A stretch of 35,636 bases of DNA from Pyxidicoccus fallax (GTDB taxonomy: Bacteria > Myxococcota > Myxococcia > Myxococcales > Myxococcaceae), in the NCBI RefSeq assembly GCF_012933655.1, contig NZ_JABBJJ010000104.1, positions 1 through 35,636 on the forward strand, written 5' to 3'. The notes under the pieces are model-generated. The model was not told the origin of the DNA, did no database searches, and was given only the letters and a program-made list of their open reading frames with translations. A program made the translations under genes and the position numbers. Below are positions 9,084-16,189 of this stretch, in pieces. The stretch's first letter is position 1, and every line of letters begins with the position of its first letter.

Positions 9084-11179
9084 CGTTCGGCAATCCGTGG
9101 ATGCTGCTGGGCGCGCTGGGCGCCCTCATCCCCCTGCTGGTGCACCTGTTCGACCGGCGCCGTCCCCGGCCGCACCCGTTCGGCCCGCTGGCCTTCGTGC
9201 TGCGCAGCCAGAAGCGCACCGCCAGCCGCCTCAAGCTCAAGCGCCTGCTCTTGTACACGCTGCGCACCCTCATCCTGCTGGCCATTCCCATCGCGCTGGC
9301 CCGGCCCGAGCTGAAGCAGGACGCGGCCACGGCGCAGGTGGTGAAGGGCCCCGCCGCGACGGCCATCGTGCTGGATGCGTCGCTGTCCATGCGCTGGTCG
9401 GACGGCACGTCGCTGTTCGAGCGCGGCCGGGACGAGGCGCGTGATGCGCTCAAGGATTTGCTGCCGGAGGAGCCCGCCACGGTGCTGGTGTGCACGGAGT
9501 CTCCGGCGGCGCCGCCTCCGCCGGGCTTCGATCGGGGCCGGCTGCGCGGCATCGTGGACGAGGCGCGGCCGACCTTCGGTGCGGCGGACCTGTCGCGGTG
9601 CATGGACATGGCGGCGCGGGCGCTGGAGGAGAACCCGATGCCAGCCAAGCGGCTGGTGGTGGTCTCCGACATGGCGGCGGCCGGCTTCCGGCTGGAGGCG
9701 CCGCCTCCCACGGTGAAGGGGCCCACGGGCGCGCCGGTGAAGCCGGAGGTGGTGCTGCGTGACGCGGCCGAGGGCCGTGAGGTGCTGGCGAACCACGCGA
9801 TTGTCGACCTGAAGGTGGAGCCGGCGCTGCAGGCGGGGCCGCGGTCGTTCCAGTTCACCTTCACGGTGCGCAACTTCGGGGCCGAGGCGGTGAAGGACCT
9901 GGAGGCGGCGGTGCGCGTGGGCGAGAGCACGCTGGCCAAGGGCTTCGTGGACGTGCCGGTGGGTGGCACGACGCAGAAGGCGCTGACGGTGCGCTTCCCG
10001 CAGGGTGGCACGGTGGTGGGGCAGGTGACGCTGGCGCCGGACTCGCTGCCGGAGGATGACCGGCGGGCCTTCGTGCTGCCGGTGCCGCGAGCGCTGAAGG
10101 CGCTGGTGGTGAACGGGTCTCCGCACGCGACGCGCTACCGGGATGAAGCCTTCTTCGTGGACGCGGCGCTCACGGCGCCGGGCTCGCCGGTGGAGGTGTC
10201 CACGCGGGACGCGGAGGTGGGGCTGCGCGAGGACTTCTCCGCGTACGATCTGGTGCTGCTCTTGAACGTGGCGGCGCCGTCGGCGGACGAGGCGAAGAAG
10301 CTGGCGGACTTCGTGGAGAACGGCGGTGGCCTGTTCATCAGCATGGGCGACCGGGTGAACACGGAGGAGTACAACGCGCGGCTGGGCGCGGTGCTGCCGC
10401 GTCCGCTGCGCCTGGTGCGCACGAGCGCCGAGCGCGAGGACCCGGACGCGGAGACGAAGACGGCGCGGCTGGCGAAGGTGTCGGTGGAGCACGTGCTCTT
10501 CTCGCCCTTCACGGGGCGGGCGGAGGAAGGGCTCATCGGGGCGCGCTTCTACAAGTACATGCTGCTGGAGGCGGACAACCCGGGCTCGCCGGGCGCGAGC
10601 CAGGTGCTGGCCACGTACGAGGACGGCGCGCCGGCGGTGGCGGTGATGCGCAAGGGCAAGGGGCGCGTGGCGCTGCTGACGAGCACGGTGGACCGCGACT
10701 GGAGTGACTTCGCGATTCGCACCTCGTTCCTGCCGCTGATGCAGCGCTTCGCGGCGTACCTCACGGGCTCGCTGGAGGAGCGCGAGGAGATTCGGGTTCG
10801 CGTGGGCGAGAGCGCGACGCTGCGGCCCGAGGGCACGCAGAAGGTGACGGCGGTGCGCGCGCCGGACGGCGCCGAGGTGCAGGTGAAGGAGCAGCCCGAC
10901 GGCTCGCTGGTGGCGGGGCCGGTGACGGAGCCGGGCGCGTATTCGGTGCTGGGCGCGGACGGCAAGGTGGTGCCGGCGCTGTCCTTCGCGGCCACGCTGG
11001 ACCCGGCCGAGAGTGACTTGAGCCGTGTGCCGCAGGAGACGCTCACCGCCTACTTCGGCGAGGAGACGGTGAAGGCGTCCAGCGGGGACGCGGACAAACC
11101 GGCCGTGCCGCTGTGGACGTGGCTGATTCTGGCGGCGTGCCTGGCGTTCTTCTTCGAGGGCACGCTGTTGCGGAAGTAG
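9080..11179 (+). CDS. BatA-like double-anchor VWA membrane protein with amidotransferase-like segment
   Basis: A 699-residue membrane protein read from a GTG at 9080 that overlaps the DUF58 stop (GTGA). Residues 4-22 and about 55-73 are two transmembrane helices around a basic loop (FDRRRPRPHPFGPLAF), matching the N-terminal double-transmembrane domain TIGR02226. A VWA domain with MIDAS DASLS (99-103) follows. A region with strands like YDLVLLLNVA and FVENGGGLFISMGD resembles the glutamine-amidotransferase-like domain found in this family, but no catalytic triad is evident. A final transmembrane helix lies at about residues 675-692, before the terminal LLRK. BatB/BatC are not in the window. 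Two convergent-gene hairpin arms follow the stop. Confidence 0.88.
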
Positions 11180-11182
11180 GCG

Positions 11183-11211
11183 GCACACCGGACTCGCCTG
11201 TCGCGGTGTGC
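11183..11211. terminator. hairpin between convergent VWA and immunity genes
   Basis: GCACACCG (11183-11190) pairs perfectly with CGGTGTGC (11204-11211); loop 13 nt. It sits in the 46-nt gap between two stop codons and could serve both strands. Confidence 0.5.
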
Positions 11212-11225
11212 ATCCCGAGTCAGGC

Positions 11226-11960
11226 CTATGCGTGATGACTTGGCGGCTCGGTCTCTACTTCCTTGAACACCACGTCACTCGCGCCACAGGACTGCGCGAT
11301 TTCGACGAACCGCTCCGTTGCGAGGATACGCAGCGGGGCATCTACGAGATGAAACACATCCAGGTCGGCGGGCAGTGACGAGAGCTCGACCCGGGAACTG
11401 AAGTACGCGCTCAAGTCCTGCCACCCACAGACAGAACAAGGTAGTGCCGGAGGTGGGGGGAAGCGGCCGTCCGGGTACAGTCGCCCTCCCGAGAGAAGAT
11501 GCAATTCCCAAAGGGCGGGTGACGGCGCCTTCTTGAACTCCGGCCGAACCGGAACGATGCCCCTTATCCCCTCTGCTTGCAGCGTCTGCAGCAGATCTTC
11601 TCGGACCAGCACCCCCCAGATTGAAACCAGGGTCAGGGGCCCGAAGCGCCCCCTGGCCGTGCCATGGAGGGGGCCGAACATGCTCCCAGGAGTGAGGACC
11701 ACATCGGGAGGACAGAAAGGCCGCACCCGCTCCGCCAGACGCACGTACTCGGCGTAGGGCCTTGGCCAGCCATCCTCCAGCTCTTTGCGCCCAGTCAGGT
11801 GAGACACGTCAACGGCAGGGTACGACCTGAAGTCGCTCCAGGTCTGATGGCACTCCGGACATTCGATGCCCGGTAGCCCCCACCGTCGTTCCACACGGTA
11901 GGTACCGCTCCAGATACGAGGAGCCGCGTAGTGGGGTTCTTGGAGTTGGTAGTAGCGCAC
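11226..11960 (-). CDS. SitI6-like double-CXXC immunity protein (TIGR02264-type)
   Basis: A 244-residue cytoplasmic protein that matches the Myxococcus paralogous family with two CXXCG motifs, some members of which are SitI immunity proteins against outer-membrane-exchanged SitA toxins. Family features seen: RYYQLQEP start, WGLPGIECPEC (C34, C37), the YPAVDVSHL and GPLTLVSIWGVLVR segments, CSVCG (C175, C178), and the ending DVFHLVDAPLRILATERFVE. The first motif is CPECH instead of CXXCG. Start chosen as GTG 11960 because the family begins there and AGGAC precedes it; an in-frame extension has no better signal. Base composition is less GC-rich than the neighbours. No full SitA-like lipoprotein toxin is next to it, so it may be an orphan. 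Confidence 0.78.
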   Translation of the reverse strand: MRYYQLQEPHYAAPRIWSGTYRVERRWGLPGIECPECHQTWSDFRSYPAVDVSHLTGRKELEDGWPRPYAEYVRLAERVRPFCPPDVVLTPGSMFGPLHGTARGRFGPLTLVSIWGVLVREDLLQTLQAEGIRGIVPVRPEFKKAPSPALWELHLLSGGRLYPDGRFPPPPALPCSVCGWQDLSAYFSSRVELSSLPADLDVFHLVDAPLRILATERFVEIAQSCGASDVVFKEVETEPPSHHA

Positions 11961-11961
11961 G

Positions 11962-12057
11962 TCAGTCCTGCGAAGGCGCAGACGGTAATTCGAACCGCTG
12001 CCAGTAGGTGCCCGAGAGGACCTGCCCCACGGTGACGAAGCCAAAGCCCGCCAACAT
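11962..12057 (-). CDS. tiny ORF abutting the immunity gene (possible remnant)
   Basis: The minus strand encodes a 31-residue peptide (MLAGFGFVTVGQVLSGTYWQ at its start) whose TGA ends one base before the GTG of the immunity gene. Its position is where the C-terminus of a cognate toxin would be expected. An in-frame stop occurs eight codons upstream of the ATG and there is no Shine-Dalgarno. It may be the frayed end of a lost toxin gene or a translational-coupling leader. I do not recognise the sequence. Confidence 0.3.
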   Translation of the reverse strand: MLAGFGFVTVGQVLSGTYWQRFELPSAPSQD

Positions 12058-12078
12058 GTTCAGCGGGCCCGGGCCACA

Positions 12079-12113
12079 TCACGACACGAGGTTGAGCCCA
12101 CCCTCGTGCGTCA
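12079..12113 (-). pseudogene. short duplicate of the 3' end of the DUF4785-like gene
   Basis: About 30 of 35 bases match 12979-13013, which holds the stop and last codons of the DUF4785-like gene 900 bp away. Read on the minus strand both end EGxxNLVx-stop. It lies directly after the stop of the small lipoprotein gene, so it looks like the tail of a deleted paralogue or a recombination scar. Confidence 0.45.
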
Positions 12114-12121
12114 CGACCTGC

Positions 12122-12394
12122 TCAGCGGCAGGTCCCGCGCCACAGCTCGAAGTCTCCAGTCCTCACGCCCCAGGTCGCGATGTAGCCGGAGCAGTCACAC
12201 CACCGACCACCGACCGCGGTGCCGCTGACGTCGTAGTACGTGTACTCCCACGTCCTGCTGCCATCGCACGGCAGCTCCATCGAAGCCTCGACCTGATTCG
12301 ACCCGTCGGTCGTGACCTCTTCCGGGCCGGCGCTTCCACATCCAGCCAGCACAGCGATGAACAACGCCCCCAGGGTGACTCGGCCCAGCTTCAT
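12122..12394 (-). CDS. small Cys-rich lipoprotein
   Basis: A 90-residue precursor: signal peptide residues 1-18 with lipobox VLAGC (Cys19), then a short mature part with four more cysteines (CDG, WCDCSG, GTCR) and aromatic residues around EYTYYDVSGTAVGG. The TYY-G-x-x-C pattern recalls small secreted DUF6289-like proteins of actinobacteria and myxobacteria, but this is a weak resemblance. AAGGAG upstream supports the ATG at 12394. It is located upstream of the immunity gene on the same strand but is far too short to be a Sit toxin lipoprotein. Function unknown. Confidence 0.72.
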   Translation of the reverse strand: MKLGRVTLGALFIAVLAGCGSAGPEEVTTDGSNQVEASMELPCDGSRTWEYTYYDVSGTAVGGRWCDCSGYIATWGVRTGDFELWRGTCR

Positions 12395-12572
12395 GGCTTC
12401 TCCTTCGCGGTGACGCCGCTCGACGAATGCGGCGCCCCATCCTTCCGAAGTCAGACCGGGAGGAACAGGGAGGGCAGAAGGACACGGCTGGAAGGCCCGA
12501 ACGCAGCCGTGTTACATCTAACGGAAAACTACCGCACGACGCTCCGTGCGCACGCCTCCCGGGAATCCTGCC

Positions 12573-12926
12573 ATGCCGAAAAACTGGAGCTTCTACTCGC
12601 AGGGCGGCGAGGGCGATGGCCTCTGGCACGAGTACACGCTGTTCGAGTGGCAGGTGCGCATGAGCATCGGGCACGGCTACCGGCCCAACCATCTGCCCCG
12701 GGAAGTCTTCGCCCCGGATCTCACGCGCGATGGCACCATGGACAACTTCGCCGACGCCATCCTGGAGGACATCAGCGAGATGTACCTGGCGGACGCCCTG
12801 CCCGCTCACGGCACCAACGGCGAGCGCAGCGTCAACGTCGGTGGCAGTTCGATCACCTATCGCTACCGGGTGGACCCCTCCGAGAACCGCTTCTACATCG
12901 GCACGTTCTTCGTGAACCTCGGGTAG
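12573..12926 (+). CDS. small acidic protein of unknown function
   Basis: A 117-residue soluble protein starting MPKNWSFYSQGGEGDGLWHE and ending in a strand-rich part with YRYRVDPSENRFYIGTFFVNLG. It has no signal peptide, membrane helix or metal motif. The compact alpha-then-beta layout would fit a toxin, antitoxin or phage-type accessory domain, but I recognise no family. The frame could begin nine codons earlier; 12573 is chosen because it is the first ATG with a purine stretch (GGGAA) upstream. It stands alone, divergent from the small lipoprotein and convergent with the DUF4785-like gene, in the low-GC accessory patch. Confidence 0.6.
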   Translation: MPKNWSFYSQGGEGDGLWHEYTLFEWQVRMSIGHGYRPNHLPREVFAPDLTRDGTMDNFADAILEDISEMYLADALPAHGTNGERSVNVGGSSITYRYRVDPSENRFYIGTFFVNLG

Positions 12927-12939
12927 CCGACGAGGGAAA

Positions 12940-12969
12940 CGCTGGAGGCCCGGCAACAGGCCTCCAGCG
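12940..12969. terminator. strong hairpin between convergent genes
   Basis: CGCTGGAGGCC (12940-12950) pairs perfectly with GGCCTCCAGCG (12959-12969): an 11-bp stem with an 8-nt loop, located between the stops at 12926 and 12979. It is the best stem of the window and could terminate both strands. Confidence 0.7.
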
Positions 12970-12978
12970 CGGACCGCC

Positions 12979-14346
12979 TCACGGCACGAGGTTGAACTCA
13001 CCCTCGCGCATCAGGCTCTCGATGGCGGGCGTCACCTCCGCCGCCGCGAGCTCCGACACACGCACCGCCGGGAAGCGCACGCCGAGCCCCTGCGTCAGCC
13101 GGTGGTACAGCGTGTTCGTCCCCAGCGAGTACAGCCGCAGCCCCTTCAGCGAGTACACGCCGTCCAGCTTCGACAGGCCCGCGTGTCCCGCCTCGAAGCG
13201 CAGCGTCAGCGTGTGCGTCCCCGCGCCGAGCTGGTCCGTCACCTGCGCCTCGGCCACCGGGCGCTCCACGCCCTTCGGGTCCGTGGCCACCAGCGTGCCC
13301 GTCACCTCGTAGCGGTCCACCGCGGCGCTCTCCAGCACCACGTCCACCTCCAGCGCCGTCACCTTCCCAGCGGAGTCACGCACCAGCCGCGCGCGGCCCA
13401 CCGAGTCGATGCGCGCCGTCGGCACCGCGAAGCCGAACGACGTCTGCCCCAGCCGGTCGAAGGCCTGTCCACCCGCCGAGCCCACCGCGCGCACCTCCAG
13501 CACCCACGCGCCCGGCTCGTCCTTCTCGTTCATCACCCGCGACACCATCGCCCGGTGCTCGTTGCCCACCTTCACCACCGGCACCACGCGGTCTCTCTCG
13601 AAGCGCGGCGTGTAGAGCACGGCCTCGTAGCGCACGTGGTCCACCTTCGCGTCCGACGCCAGCCCCACCGTCACGTAGCCGTCGTCCCCGGGGAACAGCT
13701 GCATCGCGGACGCCGTCAGCGACAGCTCGATGCTCGACGCGGGCACGCGCACCTCCACGGCCAGGCCCAGCTCCGCCGCCTTGCGCCCCACTTGCACCTT
13801 GTACTGGCCCCGCCCCATGTCCCGGTCCAGCTTCAGCATCGTGATGGGCTTGCTGATGGCCTTCGTCGGATCCACGCCCAGCTGCGCGTTCGCCGAGCGC
13901 GCCGCCCGCACGTCCGCGCGGCGGCCTTTCGGGTCCACCATCGACACCTCGCGCAGCGCCTCCTCGCCCGCCTTGGCGTTGCTGCCCTTGGGGATGAACA
14001 TCACCCACGCCTCGTCCGGCGTGTCGATGGGCAGCTCCAATTGCGTAGCCGCCGAGCCCGGCGGCACGTGCAACACCGTGGACTTCGAGCGGCGCGTCTC
14101 CGGCGCCAGCGGCGCGGCCAGCGGCAGCTTCGGCGACGCCGGGTTGGACACCGAGACAAGCCCGGGGCCGATGCCCTCGCGCACGTCGCGGCCGAACAGC
14201 CGGCCCGGCGCCACATCCCCCGCCACGAGCGAGGCGCCCGAAGTGCGTTGCATGTCGGCGGCCATCGCGGACTCCGGGTTGAAACCAAGAACAGCAAGGG
14301 CCAGCGCGAGGCCCGTGGACCTGACGAAACGGTGAGCGAAGTTCAT
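12979..14346 (-). CDS. exported DUF4785-like protein
   Basis: A 455-residue exported protein. The N-terminus has a Sec signal peptide (MNFAHRF, hydrophobic core to about residue 24, ending near AMAAD). The mature part is beta-rich. RYEVTGTLVATDPKGVERPVAEAQ and the LRFEAGHAGLSKLDGVYSLKGLRLYS segments suggest tandem immunoglobulin-like domains, and the whole resembles DUF4785 proteins; I am moderately sure of that family. The ATG at 14346 rather than 14352 is chosen because GGAG lies 7 nt upstream. It begins 20 nt after the stop of the lipase-like gene, so the two are probably one operon and may be secreted together. No catalytic motif is visible. Confidence 0.75.
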   Translation of the reverse strand: MNFAHRFVRSTGLALALAVLGFNPESAMAADMQRTSGASLVAGDVAPGRLFGRDVREGIGPGLVSVSNPASPKLPLAAPLAPETRRSKSTVLHVPPGSAATQLELPIDTPDEAWVMFIPKGSNAKAGEEALREVSMVDPKGRRADVRAARSANAQLGVDPTKAISKPITMLKLDRDMGRGQYKVQVGRKAAELGLAVEVRVPASSIELSLTASAMQLFPGDDGYVTVGLASDAKVDHVRYEAVLYTPRFERDRVVPVVKVGNEHRAMVSRVMNEKDEPGAWVLEVRAVGSAGGQAFDRLGQTSFGFAVPTARIDSVGRARLVRDSAGKVTALEVDVVLESAAVDRYEVTGTLVATDPKGVERPVAEAQVTDQLGAGTHTLTLRFEAGHAGLSKLDGVYSLKGLRLYSLGTNTLYHRLTQGLGVRFPAVRVSELAAAEVTPAIESLMREGEFNLVP

Positions 14347-14366
14347 GTTCATTCTCCAGGTCCACA

Positions 14367-15743
14367 TCAGTGAAGCGCCTCGACGACGACGTAGTTGTGA
14401 ATCCCCCAGTACGTGTCCCACGCCAGCGAGCCGCAGAAGTTGGAGCCTCCCGGCGGCGCCTGCACGCAGTCATTCGCGCCCGACGAGCCCGTGGCCGCGT
14501 CGAAGCCGTACTTCGCCACGAGGCACGCGTCGCAGATGCCGTCGCCCGCCCACGAGTCCGGGCACACCTCGCTCCACGTCGGGTAGTAGGAGGCGTTGAG
14601 ATAGGGGTTCCAGCTCGCGGTGCTCGGAATCCGGTAGCTGCTCGAGTACCCGTAGGCGATGAGGCAGTCCGGCTCCACGTAGCCACTGTTGAGCTGGCTC
14701 GTCGTGCAGCCGTACTTCCACACCGTGTTCCCGGTCATGAAGTCCAGCGCGTAGCCAGAAGCGTAGTTGTTGCAAGCCTGGCCCGCCGCCGCCACGTTCG
14801 TCTCGGGCGGCCACGTCTGGTTCGACGGCGCGGGGATGGGCGCGTTCAGCACCTTCTGGCCGATGATGTTGCCGCTGTTGTGGCAACTGCGGCGTGACTG
14901 GTGATGGTTCAGCCGGCCGTCGTCGATGATGATGTTGCCGAAGTACCCCGAGCTGTCATTGCCGATGAAGCCGTCCGTCCCCGCGTTGAAGCTGCCCCAG
15001 CCGAGCAGCGCCGCCGCCTTGAGACCAATCGTATACATGTAGCCGCCGCAGTGCGCGTCGCTGGAGAAGAGGTTGGCGTAGACGCGATTGCCGCGCACCA
15101 CGGAGATGGGCTTGCCGCCCACCGTCGTCGCCCCGTACGTGCCAGCGAACGTCCCGTTGGAGTTGTACACGCGCATGTTGTCCGTGCGCTGCTGCACCAC
15201 CGCCGGGTTGTTGTAGCTGCCGCCTCCGAAGAACTCGACGATGCTGTTCGCGATGTTCAGGAAGGAGCCGCTCGTCGTCACCTGGTCCGCCAGCGGCGTG
15301 CCCGTCAGGTCCGGCGCGGAGAAGATGACCTGTGAAATCTTGCTCGTCACCGTGTTGACGGCGTAGCCCTTCGCGCTCACCGCGCCGGTGTGGCCCAGCA
15401 TGTAGCGCAGCGGGCTGGAGCCGTTGGAGTGCGTGATGACCGTCATGCTGGTGATGCCGTTGGCGTTCATCCAGGGGACGATCTGGTCGACGATGGAGCC
15501 CCAGCTGCATTGGCTCTGGCCCGCGCAGCTCGCGCCGGGATAGCCCACCACGAGGTAGGGCCGCCCGCTGCGCATAGTGTCGATGGACTTCTGCGTCCAG
15601 TAGCCCACCGCCGAGCTCGTCGACTGGTCGCCCGTGCCGTGCACGAACACGACACCCGCCGTGGCGAGCGCGTCGCCACTCGCGCCGAGCAACACCGCGC
15701 AGGCAGCCGCGAGCGCCCAGCCGCTTCTCCGAGACATGTGCAT
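14367..15743 (-). CDS. secreted lipase-like alpha/beta hydrolase
   Basis: A 458-residue exported hydrolase. Signal peptide residues 1-27 (ending DALA). VVFVHGTGDQ (31-40) is the oxyanion-loop strand of a lipase fold, and THSNGSSP (104-111) holds the nucleophile Ser106. The usual GxSxG reads T-H-S-N-G, so the first Gly is Thr. Ser-His-Asp partners are probably downstream of residue 200 but cannot be assigned by eye. The C-terminal third is rich in Cys, Tyr and Trp, with CPDSWAGDGICDACL, likely disulfide-bonded and possibly substrate-binding. GGAGG 4 nt before ATG 15743 supports the start. First gene of an operon with the DUF4785-like gene. Lipase, esterase or polymer depolymerase remain open. 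Confidence 0.8.
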   Translation of the reverse strand: MHMSRRSGWALAAACAVLLGASGDALATAGVVFVHGTGDQSTSSAVGYWTQKSIDTMRSGRPYLVVGYPGASCAGQSQCSWGSIVDQIVPWMNANGITSMTVITHSNGSSPLRYMLGHTGAVSAKGYAVNTVTSKISQVIFSAPDLTGTPLADQVTTSGSFLNIANSIVEFFGGGSYNNPAVVQQRTDNMRVYNSNGTFAGTYGATTVGGKPISVVRGNRVYANLFSSDAHCGGYMYTIGLKAAALLGWGSFNAGTDGFIGNDSSGYFGNIIIDDGRLNHHQSRRSCHNSGNIIGQKVLNAPIPAPSNQTWPPETNVAAAGQACNNYASGYALDFMTGNTVWKYGCTTSQLNSGYVEPDCLIAYGYSSSYRIPSTASWNPYLNASYYPTWSEVCPDSWAGDGICDACLVAKYGFDAATGSSGANDCVQAPPGGSNFCGSLAWDTYWGIHNYVVVEALH

Positions 15744-16189
15744 GAAACCTCCGTGAGGGGGAACCCAGAGCAGCTCACGAAGCGGTCTTGAATAAAAGGT
15801 GTAACAAGTAACCCAGGTGAGTGGACCCCGCGGCTTCCGTCACTGGCAGTGCGAAGGGCCGGGGTCTCACGGACCCGGAGCCACCATGAGGCGCCGCGTC
15901 ATCTCGCGCTCCGGGCCGAAGGCGTGTGTTCAGGCTGAAACACCGGCGCGACGGAACCGGGGCTTCGGTAGGGCGCACGCGACGGAGGCAAGCGCCGGAG
16001 CCTGCAAGGCATTGCCGCCGTGGCGGGTCTGTCAATTCAGTGAACGCCCAAATGCATTCGAGATGCAATTGTTTCCGCATCCTCAAGAAATGTCAGACAC
16101 GACTCGTAGAAATCGTGCTCACGCGACGCCGGGCTTCCTCACGGCGCGCGTCCCCGGACAGCCGACTTCACACCGGGACAGGAGCAGCC
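15744..16189. other. 446-nt divergent intergenic region with AT-rich islands
   Basis: The region separates the lipase-like gene from the haloperoxidase. It holds two relatively AT-rich stretches, around 15785-15812 (TTGAATAAAAGG, with a GTAAC repeat) and 16030-16110. The second includes the short dyad TGCAT-N5-ATGCA at 16053-16067. These are the most likely promoter/operator areas for the two operons. The haloperoxidase frame is open through part of it, but no signal peptide or ribosome site supports an earlier start. Confidence 0.4.

Noticed and set aside
13102-14373. 423-codon plus-strand ORF rich in His and Arg
   Set aside because: Antisense to the DUF4785-like gene, which has a signal peptide, ribosome site and coherent domain; His/Arg richness is typical of antisense frames here.
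15926-16189. N-terminal extension of the haloperoxidase
   Set aside because: No ribosome site or signal peptide; Arg/Cys-rich sequence unlike the protein. AGGAG directly before ATG 16190 decides the start.
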